From Qipengyuania mesophila (GTDB lineage: Bacteria; Pseudomonadota; Alphaproteobacteria; Sphingomonadales; Sphingomonadaceae): a stretch of DNA of 64,000 nucleotides. Positions 11,047-18,780 of the stretch are shown piece after piece. The stretch lies in NCBI RefSeq assembly GCF_019711655.1, contig NZ_JAIGNU010000001.1, forward strand, positions 1,397,501 to 1,461,500, read 5' to 3'. Made by a program: the position numbers and the translations under genes. Position 1 is the stretch's first letter. Every line of letters begins with the position of its first letter. The notes below the pieces were generated by a model that worked only from the letters and a program-made list of their open reading frames with translations, ran no database searches and was not told where the DNA came from.

Positions 11047-12249
11047 TCAGTCGCGCTTGGCCAGCTGCGCCTTGACCGTTTCACCTTCGGTCAGGAAGCC
11101 GCCGGCGCGCAACACCACGCGTTCCGAACCGGTCAGGCCCTCGGTGATGACGATCCCCTTGCGCGTCACGGTGCCGGTGGTGACCGGGCGGCGTTCGGCC
11201 TTGTTCTCGCCGTTGACGATCAGGACATAGGCGCCCTCGCGGTCCGACAGCACGGCGCTTTCGGGAAGGATCGGCGCGACGACCGTGCCGCTGGCGATCG
11301 TCGCGGTGGCGAAGCCGCCCGGGCGCAGACCCGGCGCATAGGCGAGCGCGATCCGCGCGGTGCCCTGGCGGTCCTGCTGGTCGATGGTCGGCGACACCTG
11401 CCACACTTGGCCGGTGAACAGCTTGTCGGTGCCGACCGGGCGGATCTGCGCGGTAGTGCCGACCGAGATCGCCGCGAGCGAATCCTCGTTGAGGCGGGCG
11501 CGCAGCTCCATCTCGCCGCCGCGTGCGATGCGGAACAGCGGCGGCGAGCCGGCGCTGACCGTCTGGCCGGTTTCGACATTGCGCTCGAGCACGTAGCCCG
11601 AGGCCGGGGCGAGGACGTTGAGGCGGGCATTGCGCGCACGCAGCTCGCCCAGCTGCGCCTGCGCGACGCGGACGCGGGCATTGGCGGCATCGCGGGTTGC
11701 CGTGAGGCGGTCGACGTCGGCTGCGGAAACGAAGCCGCGCTCGACCAGCTGGAGCGCGCGATCGAGATTGGCCTGCGCGAGCTTGGCGTCGGCCTGAGCG
11801 ACCTGAACGTTGGCGGCAGCACTTTGGACCTGCTGCGACTGGACCGACTGGTCGATGCTGGCGAGCACCTGGCCCTGGCGCACCCAGTCGCCGGCATCGA
11901 CCGGCACCGAGACCACGCGACCGCCTTCGCCGACCACGCCGACGGGCATGTCGCGGCGGGCAGCCAGCGTCCCGGTAGCGGTGATCTGGCCTTCTACGGT
12001 GGTCTTGCCCGGCGTCACCACGGTGACCGTCGGAGCCTGGGCGTCGTCGTCGCCGGCGGGCGTGGTGGTGCCGCTGCCGCGCATGGCGAAGAAGGCGGCG
12101 ATGGCAAGGCCGAGCACGACCAGCGCGGCGATGAGGAACAGGCGGCGCTTGCTGCGACGCTCGGAGGCTTCGAGTTCGGCGGGATCCTCGCCCAGGCCGA
12201 CCGTGATCGGCTGACCCCTCTCGGCCATCACTCCAGATTCGTAATTCAT
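11047..12249 (-). CDS. RND efflux periplasmic adaptor (membrane fusion protein)
   Basis: This 400-residue protein has an N-terminal transmembrane anchor (LFLIAALVVLGLAIAAFFA, near residues 37-55). The adaptor domains follow in order: half-lipoyl segment (GTLAARRDMPVGVVGEGG), a coiled-coil hairpin rich in VQVAQADAKLAQANLD-type heptads, the second lipoyl half (APASGYVLERNVETGQTV), then beta-barrel and membrane-proximal domains. It links the RND permease, whose gene starts 16 bases downstream, to an outer-membrane channel. It is the first gene of the adaptor-pump-DUF445 operon and has a recognisable promoter. Confidence 0.94.
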   Translation of the reverse strand: MNYESGVMAERGQPITVGLGEDPAELEASERRSKRRLFLIAALVVLGLAIAAFFAMRGSGTTTPAGDDDAQAPTVTVVTPGKTTVEGQITATGTLAARRDMPVGVVGEGGRVVSVPVDAGDWVRQGQVLASIDQSVQSQQVQSAAANVQVAQADAKLAQANLDRALQLVERGFVSAADVDRLTATRDAANARVRVAQAQLGELRARNARLNVLAPASGYVLERNVETGQTVSAGSPPLFRIARGGEMELRARLNEDSLAAISVGTTAQIRPVGTDKLFTGQVWQVSPTIDQQDRQGTARIALAYAPGLRPGGFATATIASGTVVAPILPESAVLSDREGAYVLIVNGENKAERRPVTTGTVTRKGIVITEGLTGSERVVLRAGGFLTEGETVKAQLAKRD

Positions 12250-12284
12250 ACCGTACCCTGCCCCAGAAGCGCTGCGGATCAGCA

Positions 12285-12315
12285 GTGTATTACATTGCTA
12301 TATCACTAAGCGCAA
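12285..12315 (-). promoter_or_regulatory. Promoter of the RND operon with imperfect palindrome
   Basis: On the minus strand, TTGCGC (12310-12315) and TAATAC (12287-12292) are separated by exactly 17 bases, about 36 bases before the adaptor start. The spacer and -10 lie within an imperfect palindrome (12285-12306, GTGATATA against GTGTATTA), a plausible but weak repressor operator. No regulator gene is adjacent. Confidence 0.5.
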
Positions 12316-12429
12316 GAATTTCGCAATCGCGAGTTAGACCCGGGGCGGGCCAAGGGCAATCGACGCTTCGACCGGGGGCGTCTGGGGCTGGACGAATGTC
12401 GCATGGCGACCACACTCCCCCGAGCAGAC

Positions 12430-12464
12430 GAAACAAGGGCGGGACGCCTTGCGACGTCCCGCCC
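12430..12464 (-). terminator. Terminator of the stress membrane protein gene
   Basis: A perfect 10-bp GC-rich stem (12437-12446 with 12455-12464) is followed on the minus strand by TTGTTTC. It lies 26 bases beyond the stop of the gene at 12490-12753. Confidence 0.7.
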
Positions 12465-12489
12465 AAATCTGTTGAAGCGTGTGGCCTTG

Positions 12490-12753
12490 TTAGCGGACGC
12501 GGCCGCGCTGGACCATGTTGGCGATACCCAGCAGCACGATCGCGCCGAGCAGCGACATCAGCAGGCCGGGAACGCTGAAGGTCGTGAGAGTGGCACCGAC
12601 GCCGATCAGCGAGCCGATGAAGCCGCCGATGAACGAGCCGACGATGCCGACGATGATGTTCCAGAAGATGCCCATCGAGGCGTCGCGGTTCATCACCAGG
12701 CTGGCGAGCCAGCCGATGATCCCACCGACGATAATTGCAATAATCCAACCCAT
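12490..12753 (-). CDS. GlsB/YeaQ/YmgE-family stress membrane protein
   Basis: This 87-residue protein consists almost wholly of three glycine-rich transmembrane helices (MGWIIAIIVGGIIGWLASL, IIVGIVGSFIGGFIGSLI, LLMSLLGAIVLLGIAN). It matches the transglycosylase-associated (YeaQ/YmgE) family by length and pattern. Members are induced by stress and sit in the cytoplasmic membrane; the molecular function is unknown. A strong AGGAGGA ribosome site precedes the ATG. The gene is monocistronic, with its own terminator and a consensus EcfG promoter 43 bases upstream, consistent with general stress control. Confidence 0.93.
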   Translation of the reverse strand: MGWIIAIIVGGIIGWLASLVMNRDASMGIFWNIIVGIVGSFIGGFIGSLIGVGATLTTFSVPGLLMSLLGAIVLLGIANMVQRGRVR

Positions 12754-12795
12754 TCCAATTCCTCCTGTTTTCCCGCCGTGACCCTGTGCCTTGTC

Positions 12796-12821
12796 AACGG
12801 ACAGGCGCGACAGCCGGTTCC
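12796..12821 (-). promoter_or_regulatory. EcfG general-stress promoter
   Basis: On the minus strand, GGAACC (12816-12821) is followed after exactly 16 bases by CGTT (12796-12799). This matches the alphaproteobacterial EcfG sigma-factor consensus GGAAC-N16/17-CGTT. It is correctly oriented and placed for the stress-protein gene starting at 12753. The match is exact; sigma-factor use is inferred from the consensus and the gene's function. Confidence 0.8.
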
Positions 12822-12892
12822 CCGATTAATGCCGGAGATGGAATGGGAGCGTGTTTCCGGGTGTTTGGTTCCCGCGCCGGATCGCGGCGCGA

Positions 12893-13192
12893 TCAGTATT
12901 TGAGCTGGCGTTCGTAGAGATCGCGATAGTGCTGGATGCGCGTCACGCGCAGGCCCTGCATGCCCGAACGGTCGACCGCGCGCTGCCAGGATGCGAATTC
13001 CTCGAGGCTGAGCGAATAGCGTTCGAGAACCTCGTCGATGGTCAGCAGGCCGCCATTGACCGCAGCCACGACCTCGGCCTTGCGACGGACCACCCAACGC
13101 TTGGTGTTGGGCGAAGGCAAGTCCTTCAGAGTCAACGGTTCCCCAAGGGGTCCGATAACCTGCGCAGGGCGGATGTCCTGGTTTTCGATCAT
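12893..13192 (-). CDS. sciP: CtrA inhibitor SciP (DUF1153)
   Basis: SciP is a small helix-turn-helix protein of alphaproteobacteria. In Caulobacter it binds CtrA and DNA and blocks CtrA-dependent transcription in G1. The 99-residue product has the family core: VIGPLGEPLTLKDLP, then PNTKRWVVRRKAEVVAAV, then SLEEFASWQRAVDRSGMQGL and LRVTRIQHYRD. Length is typical. The ATG overlaps the stop of the upstream 104-codon gene (ATGA), so translation is probably coupled. The presence of SciP implies a CtrA cell-cycle circuit in this organism. Confidence 0.93.
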   Translation of the reverse strand: MIENQDIRPAQVIGPLGEPLTLKDLPSPNTKRWVVRRKAEVVAAVNGGLLTIDEVLERYSLSLEEFASWQRAVDRSGMQGLRVTRIQHYRDLYERQLKY

Positions 13193-13503
13193 TCTTTCTC
13201 TCTGTCGCCTTGCGCCGCGCTACCTGCGGCATCACCAAAGCCTAGGCCGACGGCTTTGCCATCGCTTAAAGCAGCTTGGTTAACGGTCAGTTTACTTTCT
13301 TGGCAGCCTTCGCGGCGAGCTTCGGCGAACGCGTTGAATCCACCGTCGATCTTGTCCAGCTCGTCGCGCAGCTCGCGAGTCGCCGCCAGCTTGGCGACCA
13401 GATCGGTCCAGCGAAACTGGCGCAATCCGGTGATTTCGCCCGGTTCCTCGACGGATTTCGCTTTGAAACGGCCCTCGTACATAAGGGTGCAATAGCCCGG
13501 CAT
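13189..13503 (-). CDS. Small conserved-looking protein coupled to sciP
   Basis: This 104-residue product is not recognised. The first half has strong coding character, with third-position GC preference (GLRQFRWTDLVAKLAATREL, then RDELDKIDGGFNAFAEARRE); the tail is low in complexity. It has no signal peptide or membrane span and is probably cytosolic. Its stop overlaps the sciP start by four bases. It is antisense only to the leader and first bases upstream of mnmA. Whether it acts with SciP is unknown; the coupling makes this worth testing. Confidence 0.6.
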   Translation of the reverse strand: MPGYCTLMYEGRFKAKSVEEPGEITGLRQFRWTDLVAKLAATRELRDELDKIDGGFNAFAEARREGCQESKLTVNQAALSDGKAVGLGFGDAAGSAAQGDREKE

Positions 13504-13586
13504 GGTAAACGTTCCGTGAAGCGTGCGCTGCGGGGCCTACGGTGTCCCACTGGAAGCGGCGGGCCAAGCCGTGTATGGGGCCCGGC

Positions 13587-14741
13587 ATGCCCGCAATCGA
13601 AACCCTCTCGCCGGACCAGGCTGCCGCATTGTTCGACCTGCCCCGGCCGGCCGCCGAATGCCGCATCGTGGTCGCCATGTCGGGCGGCGTCGACAGCTCG
13701 GTCGTCGCCGCGCTGGCGGCGCGCACGGGTGCGGAAGTGATCGGCATCACGCTGCAGCTCTACGACTATGGCGCCGCCACCGGGCGCAAGGGCGCGTGCT
13801 GCGCCGGCGACGACATCCGCGATGCCCGCGCGGTCGCCGAACGCCTCGGCTTCGCCCATTACGTGCACGACCACGAAAGCGCCTTCCGCGAGGAAGTGGT
13901 CGAGACCTTCGCCGACGATTACCTGGCCGGGCGCACGCCGGTGCCCTGCATCCGCTGCAACATGGGGCCCAAGTTCACCGATTTGCTGGCGATGGCGCGC
14001 GAACTGGGTGCCGACTGCCTCGCCACCGGCCATTATGTGCGCCGCGTCATGGGCCCGGCCGGCGCGGAGCTGCACCGGGCCGAAGACCCGGCGCGCGACC
14101 AGTCCTATTTCCTCTATGCGACCACCGAGGAACAGCTCGACTTCCTGCGCTTCCCGCTCGGCGGCATGCCCAAGACCGACGTGCGCGAGCTCGCCGAAGC
14201 TGCGGGCCTGCGCAACGCCGCCAAGCCAGACAGCCAGGACATCTGCTTCGTGCCCGACGGCGATTACGCCAAGATCGTCAAGAAGATGCGTCCCGAGGGC
14301 GGGCGGCCGGGCGCTATCGTCCATGCCGCCACCGGCGAGACGCTGGGGGAGCACAAGGGCGTGATCCACTACACTGTCGGCCAGCGCCGCGGGCTCGAGA
14401 TCGGCGGCCAGCCCGAACCGCTCTATGTCGTCGGGATCGACGCCGGGGCAGCGCAGGTCATAGTCGGCCCCAAGCGCATGCTCGCGGTGACCGCGGCGCG
14501 TATCGTCGAGACCAATCGCATCGGCCCGCTGCCAGACGTCCCGCTGACCGCCAAGGTCCGCAGCCTGGCAAGGCCGGTTCCGATCGTGCTCGAGGGCCCG
14601 ATCGGCGGCGGCGCGGCAACCGAGATCCGCTTCGCCGATCCCGAATTCGGCGTCGCTCCCGGGCAGGCGGCGGTGATCTATGCCGGCGAGCGCGTCGTCG
14701 GCGGCGGCTGGATCGATTCGACCCGAAGGGTGGCCGCCTAG
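13587..14741 (+). CDS. mnmA: tRNA 2-thiouridine(34) synthase MnmA
   Basis: MnmA activates U34 of Lys, Glu and Gln tRNAs with ATP and inserts sulfur. The PP-loop [14 protein letters not shown] lies near residues 30-43. [11 protein letters not shown] holds the nucleophilic cysteine, [12 protein letters not shown] the second cysteine of the persulfide pair, and the C-terminal beta-barrel domain carries [13 protein letters not shown]. From the ATG at 13587 the protein is 384 residues, near family size. The frame extends to a GTG at 13542, but those residues ([10 protein letters not shown]...) look non-native. The gene stands alone between oppositely oriented neighbours. Confidence 0.96.
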   Translation: MPAIETLSPDQAAALFDLPRPAAECRIVVAMSGGVDSSVVAALAARTGAEVIGITLQLYDYGAATGRKGACCAGDDIRDARAVAERLGFAHYVHDHESAFREEVVETFADDYLAGRTPVPCIRCNMGPKFTDLLAMARELGADCLATGHYVRRVMGPAGAELHRAEDPARDQSYFLYATTEEQLDFLRFPLGGMPKTDVRELAEAAGLRNAAKPDSQDICFVPDGDYAKIVKKMRPEGGRPGAIVHAATGETLGEHKGVIHYTVGQRRGLEIGGQPEPLYVVGIDAGAAQVIVGPKRMLAVTAARIVETNRIGPLPDVPLTAKVRSLARPVPIVLEGPIGGGAATEIRFADPEFGVAPGQAAVIYAGERVVGGGWIDSTRRVAA

Positions 14742-15082
14742 CGCTCCCACTCCTTGAGGACGCAGCCATAGCCTTCGCGGTAGGTGGCGGTATCCGAGGC
14801 GATCAGGGGGATCGACGCAGTGACGCTTTTCGCCTGCGCGTCCTCGCTGAGCGAGACCAGCTCCATCCCCTCGAGCTTGTCCTTGGCGCAATCGTCGAGA
14901 CTGCGCCCGGCGACGAAGCGGCACGAGCAGCCGACCCGCGCGGCATAGGCCGTTCCCGCCTCGCCGGTCTTGCGCAAGTCTGTGCCCCAGGCGAACCAGG
15001 CGGCGCCGAGCAGGACGGCGAAGAGCAGCACCAGTGCGAGCCGGAAGCGCGTCTTGCGCGAGCGTGTTTTGGCCGTTGCCAA
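14738..15082 (-). CDS. Small single-pass membrane protein with conserved cysteines
   Basis: The 114-residue product has a basic N-terminus, one transmembrane helix ([20 protein letters not shown]) and an external domain with several cysteines (GCSCRF, DDCAKDK, GYGCVL). I chose the TTG at 15082 because AAGGA lies seven bases before it. An ATG at 15115 is possible but lacks a ribosome site and would overlap the neighbour's start codon. It resembles small hypothetical proteins paired with serine hydrolases in sphingomonads (from memory). It overlaps the mnmA stop by four bases tail-to-tail. Function is unknown. Confidence 0.65.
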   Translation of the reverse strand: MATAKTRSRKTRFRLALVLLFAVLLGAAWFAWGTDLRKTGEAGTAYAARVGCSCRFVAGRSLDDCAKDKLEGMELVSLSEDAQAKSVTASIPLIASDTATYREGYGCVLKEWER

Positions 15083-15113
15083 GCGGGATTCCTTCGTGCG
15101 AGTGACGCGGGCC

Positions 15114-16244
15114 ATGACCACGCGGACCGCCCCCCTTATCGCGCTTGCCCTCGTCACCTCAAGCCTTGCCGGTTGCGGATCTTCCGGCCCCCCGGCCGAG
15201 CCCCCGGTGAGCGAAGAAGCACTCGCTGCGGTGACCGCGCATCCCGGCGCACCGACCCGGCCGCTGGCGCGCGCCGCGGACGATCTGTTCACGCTCGACG
15301 GGCTTGGCGAGACCCGCGCGCTGGTGGTCTATCACGGCGGCCGGATGGCAGTTGAGCGCTATGCGCCCGGCTACGACAAGGACACGCGCTTCGTCAGCTG
15401 GTCGATGGCCAAGACCGTCACCGCGGTGCTGATCGGCATGCTGGTGGCCGACGGGCAATTGCGGCTCGACGCGCCCGCCCCTGTTCCGCGGTGGCAGCGT
15501 ACCGGCGATCCGCGCGCCGAGATCACGCTGCGGCACCTGCTGCAAATGCGCAGCGGGCTCGACCATACCGAGGCGGGCGATCCGCCGTGGGAGAGCAGCG
15601 AGGTGCGCATGCTGTTCCTCGACGGACGCGACGACATGGCCGATTTCGCCACCGCGCAGCCGCTCGAGGCCGAACCGGGGACGAAGTTCGAATATTCCTC
15701 CAACACCACCGTGATCCTTGCCGACATCGCCGCGCGTGCGCTCACCGACAGCAGGGATCCCGACGAGCGGCGCAAGGCGGTGGCGGACTATCTCGAAGCG
15801 CGGCTGTTCGGACCGCTCGGCATGACCAGCGTGGTGCCCGAATTCGACCGCTCGGGCACGCTGATCGGTGGCAGCCTGATCCACGCGACCGCGCGCGACT
15901 GGGCCAGGTTCGGAGAGCTGCTGCGCAACAAGGGCTCCTATCGCGGCGAGCAGCTGGTCCCGCGCGCCTGGGTCGAGGAAATGATCGAGCCGAGCCCGAA
16001 GAGCCCGCAATACGGCCTGCAGACCTGGCTCAACCGCCCGCTGCCCGAGGGCGAGGAGCACCCACTGTTCCCCGACCGCGCGCCGCACAGCGCCTTTTCG
16101 CTGATCGGCCACATGGGGCAGTACGTCTTCGTATCGCCGAGCCAGAAGCTCACCGTGGTGCGGCTCGGCCATTCGAACGCACCCGAGCGCAAGGCCATGC
16201 TCCAGCAGCTTGCCGACGTGATCGAGCTCTACCCGGAGACCTAG
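15114..16244 (+). CDS. Serine hydrolase lipoprotein (beta-lactamase class C / 6-aminohexanoate-dimer hydrolase type)
   Basis: This 376-residue lipoprotein has signal MTTRTAPLIALALVTSSLAGC ending in a lipobox, with the cysteine at residue 21. The catalytic SxxK is SMAK in VSWSMAKTVTA, the YxN-like motif is YSSN, and the third motif is IGHMG near the C-terminus. These place it in the class-C beta-lactamase/DD-peptidase superfamily. The KTG box is replaced by HMG, as in esterases and amide hydrolases of the family. The substrate is not predictable. It should sit on the periplasmic face of a membrane. It diverges from the small membrane protein and converges with phzF-like 16241-17038. Confidence 0.9.
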   Translation: MTTRTAPLIALALVTSSLAGCGSSGPPAEPPVSEEALAAVTAHPGAPTRPLARAADDLFTLDGLGETRALVVYHGGRMAVERYAPGYDKDTRFVSWSMAKTVTAVLIGMLVADGQLRLDAPAPVPRWQRTGDPRAEITLRHLLQMRSGLDHTEAGDPPWESSEVRMLFLDGRDDMADFATAQPLEAEPGTKFEYSSNTTVILADIAARALTDSRDPDERRKAVADYLEARLFGPLGMTSVVPEFDRSGTLIGGSLIHATARDWARFGELLRNKGSYRGEQLVPRAWVEEMIEPSPKSPQYGLQTWLNRPLPEGEEHPLFPDRAPHSAFSLIGHMGQYVFVSPSQKLTVVRLGHSNAPERKAMLQQLADVIELYPET

Positions 16245-17038
16245 GGGAGGAAGAAACTGCCCTCGACGACGGTCACGCAGCGCCCCGACAGGATCGCCTT
16301 GTCGCCGTCGCGGCGGCAGATCGCATGGCCCCCGCGCTGCGAGGCCTGGAAGGCGGTGAAGCTGTCGCGACCGAGACGCTCGGTCCAGAAATAGGTCAGC
16401 GCCGCATGCGCCGAGCCGGTGAAGCTGTCCTCGTCGACCCCGCCGCCGGGAACGAAGACGCGGCTCACCACATCGGTTTGTCCACCCGGCGCGGTGCAGA
16501 TGAACTGGTCGTTCCCCAGCGCCCGTAATCCGCGCAGGTCGGGATCGAGTGCGCGCACCTCGTCCTCGCTGGCGAAGAGATAGATGCCGTAGCGATCGGG
16601 GCTGAGCCAGACCTCCTGCGGCTCGGCGCCGAGCAGCGCCGCCGCCTCGGGCCAGCCATCGGGCGCGGTGCGAATCAGCGGCAGCGCGAGTTCGTAGCCC
16701 TCCCCGGCGCGGGCAACTTCGAGTACCCCTGCCTTGCGCGTGCGGAAGCTGACCCGATCGCCACCGTCGCGGCTCAGCAGCACATGCCCGCTCGCGAGCG
16801 TCGCATGCCCGCACAGCCGCACCTCTTCGGAAGGCGTGAACCAGCGCAGCTCCCAATCGGCTTCACCACTCGCATCCGTCACGACGAAGGCCGTCTCGGC
16901 GAAATTGTTCTCCTCCGCGATGGCGAGCAGCACCTCGTCTTCAAGCCATGTATCGAGCGGCATCACGGCCGCCTGGTTGCCTGCGAAGGGACGGTCGGCG
17001 AAGGCATCGACATGACAATAGGGGAGCTTCGTGGTCAC
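16241..17038 (-). CDS. PhzF-family isomerase-like protein
   Basis: This 265-residue member of the PhzF/diaminopimelate-epimerase fold opens KLPYCHVDAFADRPFAGNQA, with the conserved NNFAETAFV segment carrying the catalytic Glu, then LRWFTPSEEVRLCGHATLAS and DEDSFTGSAHAALTYFW. The GTG start at 17038 overlaps the stop of the upstream transporter gene (GTGA), so the two are coupled. Most family members have unknown substrates, and no phenazine genes are nearby, so a phenazine role is unlikely. Confidence 0.9.
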   Translation of the reverse strand: MTTKLPYCHVDAFADRPFAGNQAAVMPLDTWLEDEVLLAIAEENNFAETAFVVTDASGEADWELRWFTPSEEVRLCGHATLASGHVLLSRDGGDRVSFRTRKAGVLEVARAGEGYELALPLIRTAPDGWPEAAALLGAEPQEVWLSPDRYGIYLFASEDEVRALDPDLRGLRALGNDQFICTAPGGQTDVVSRVFVPGGGVDEDSFTGSAHAALTYFWTERLGRDSFTAFQASQRGGHAICRRDGDKAILSGRCVTVVEGSFFLP

Positions 17039-17970
17039 GCGTCCTTCTCCAGCTGTGCGAACTCGTCCTTCTCGACGAGCGGATTGTCGGGGTCGTCGAC
17101 ATGGCCTTCGGGATCGATGTGGATGAGCAGCTCCATCCCCGGGAACTGGCGGCACAGGTCGGCCTCCACCCGTTCGATGATGTCGTGCGCTTCCTCGATC
17201 GTCATGGCAGGCGGCAGATCGACATGGAACTGGACGAAATCGCTATGGCCGCTGGTCCGCGTCCGCAGATCGTGCAGGTTCGACAGTTCCGGATGTTTCG
17301 CCGCCGCCTCGACAAAGGCGAGTCGCTTCTCCTCGGGCCATTCGCGATCCATCAAATCGTCGACCGCATCGCTCGCGCCGCGCCAGGCCCCGAAGGCAAG
17401 CCAAGCGGCGATGGCGAGGCCGAACAGCGGGTCGGCGAGGCCGATGCCGAGATACTGGTCGAGCACCAGCGCGGCGATGACCGAGAGGTTGAGGAACAGG
17501 TCCGACTTGTAGTGCAGGTGATCGGTCTGGATCGCCAGGCTGCGCGTCCGGCTCATGACATGGCGCTGCCAGCCGAGCAGCGCGAAGGTCAGGACGATTG
17601 CCACGAGCGAAACGGCGATGCCCTCGCCCGCCGCCGATGTCTCGCCCTGCCCGGCCAGATGCATGATTGCCCGCACGGCGATGCCGAAGGCCGACAGCGC
17701 GATCAGCATGACCTGGAAGATCGCCGCCAGCGCTTCGGCCTTGCCATGACCGAAGCGATGGTCCTCGTCGGCCGGCATAGAGGCGATCCACACGCCGGTG
17801 AGCGTGGCCATGCTGGCGATCAGGTCGAGCGCCGAATCGGCGAGGCTGCCGAGCATGGCGGTCGAGCCGGTGCGCCAGGCCGCCCAGGTCTTGAGCGCGA
17901 CCAGCACCACGGCCACCGAGATCGAGGCCATCGCCGCCGAGCGGGCGAGAAAGGCGCGGTTTTCGGTCAT
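17035..17970 (-). CDS. Cation diffusion facilitator (FieF/ZitB-type) metal exporter
   Basis: A 311-residue divalent-cation/proton antiporter. Membrane metal-site residues appear in SLADSALDLIAS (DxxxD) and in TDHLHYKSDLFLN (HxxxD). The loop motif HRFGHGKAEALAA is the family signature. The C-terminal cytosolic domain (LHDLRTRTSGHSDFVQFHVDLP...ELLIHIDPEGH) holds regulatory metal-binding histidines and aspartates. Substrate may be Zn, Fe, Mn or Cd. The start is the ATG at 17970. It lies between pdxH and the PhzF gene on the same strand, 10 bases after the pdxH stop. Confidence 0.93.
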   Translation of the reverse strand: MTENRAFLARSAAMASISVAVVLVALKTWAAWRTGSTAMLGSLADSALDLIASMATLTGVWIASMPADEDHRFGHGKAEALAAIFQVMLIALSAFGIAVRAIMHLAGQGETSAAGEGIAVSLVAIVLTFALLGWQRHVMSRTRSLAIQTDHLHYKSDLFLNLSVIAALVLDQYLGIGLADPLFGLAIAAWLAFGAWRGASDAVDDLMDREWPEEKRLAFVEAAAKHPELSNLHDLRTRTSGHSDFVQFHVDLPPAMTIEEAHDIIERVEADLCRQFPGMELLIHIDPEGHVDDPDNPLVEKDEFAQLEKDA

Positions 17971-17980
17971 CGCGGTGCCA

Positions 17981-18589
17981 TCACGGATAGAGCAGCGTGT
18001 TCGACCATGACGCATCCGCACTTTCGCGGGTGAACAGGCGCCGGTCGTGGAGGCGATACTGGCGGTCGTGCCAGAATTCGATGTGCCGCGGGCTCAGGCG
18101 GAACCCGGTCCAGTGCGGCGGACGCGGAATGTCGCCCTCGGGATAGCGCTGTTCGAGCGCGGCGACGCGGTCAAGATAGACCTTCCGGTCGGGTAGCGAG
18201 CGCGACTGGTCGCTCGCCGCCGAGCCGATCTGCGAGACGCGCGGACGCGAATGGAAATAGGCGTCGGCCTCCGCCTCGCTTACCTCTTCGAGCGGTCCTT
18301 CGATGCGGATCTGCCGGCGCAGGCTCTTCCAGTGGAACAGCAGCGCGGCCCGCATATTGGCGCGGATCTGCTCGCCCTTGCGGCTTTCGGCATTGGTGTA
18401 GAAGACGAAGCCGTCGTGGCCATGGCCCTTGAGCAGCACCATGCGTACCGAGGGCAGGCCATCGGGAGTCGCCGTCGCCAGCGCCATCGCATTGGCATCG
18501 TTGGGCTCGCTTTCCTTCGCTTCGGCGAACCACACTTCGAAAAGTGTGAGCGGGTCGCTCGGCGGGATGGCGCTCTCGTCGTCCTGCAT
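17981..18589 (-). CDS. pdxH: Pyridoxamine 5'-phosphate oxidase
   Basis: PdxH is an FMN enzyme making pyridoxal 5'-phosphate from PNP or PMP. The 202-residue product carries MALATATPDGLPSVRMVLLK, GFVFYTNAESRKGEQI, RQIRIEGPLEEVS, SRPRVSQIGSAASDQSR and the C-terminal GFRLSPRHIEFWHDRQYRLH, which cover FMN and substrate binding. ATG 18589 gives the usual length; the frame also extends to a TTG at 18637. It heads a leftward cluster pdxH-CDF-phzF with spacings of 10 and -4 bases. Confidence 0.96.
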   Translation of the reverse strand: MQDDESAIPPSDPLTLFEVWFAEAKESEPNDANAMALATATPDGLPSVRMVLLKGHGHDGFVFYTNAESRKGEQIRANMRAALLFHWKSLRRQIRIEGPLEEVSEAEADAYFHSRPRVSQIGSAASDQSRSLPDRKVYLDRVAALEQRYPEGDIPRPPHWTGFRLSPRHIEFWHDRQYRLHDRRLFTRESADASWSNTLLYP

Positions 18590-18696
18590 CGGGCCTTTCC
18601 TACAGACTGGAACAGTTGGAACACGGTTCAGGAGCAAAATGCGCTACGATCCGTTTTTGCCCGGTAGCCGGTGCAAGAAGGAGAGAAACGGCGTCC

Positions 18697-18774
18697 ATGA
18701 ACCATCCCCTATCCCCATTGCGCCGCATAGGAAACCGCATCTGCTTGCATGCTCGAGGCGTCGCAACTAGCTAA
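18697..18774 (+). CDS. Possible 25-codon leader peptide before the co-chaperone gene
   Basis: An ATG at 18697 opens 25 codons (MNHPLSPLRRIGNRICLHAR... then stop) that end six bases before the co-chaperone ATG. An AAGGAG lies 14 bases upstream, somewhat far. The co-chaperone itself has no visible ribosome site, so coupling through this small ORF is conceivable. It may equally be chance. Confidence 0.3.
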   Translation: MNHPLSPLRRIGNRICLHARGVATS

Positions 18775-18780
18775 CACACC

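Noticed and set aside
12285..12306. Operator for a TetR-type repressor before the RND operon
   Set aside because: The palindrome halves agree at only five of eight positions and no regulator gene is adjacent, so it is noted within the promoter entry but not claimed as an operator.
13262..13285. TTAA-N10-TTAA pair on the minus strand before sciP
   Set aside because: Spacing of ten bases does not fit the CtrA requirement of seven. Only the nearby plus-strand TTAA-N7-TTTAC was kept, as a weak finding.
13287..14924. 545-codon minus-strand ORF opposite mnmA
   Set aside because: Antisense to mnmA. It shares its last residues with the region of the real small gene 13189-13503 only through a different frame.
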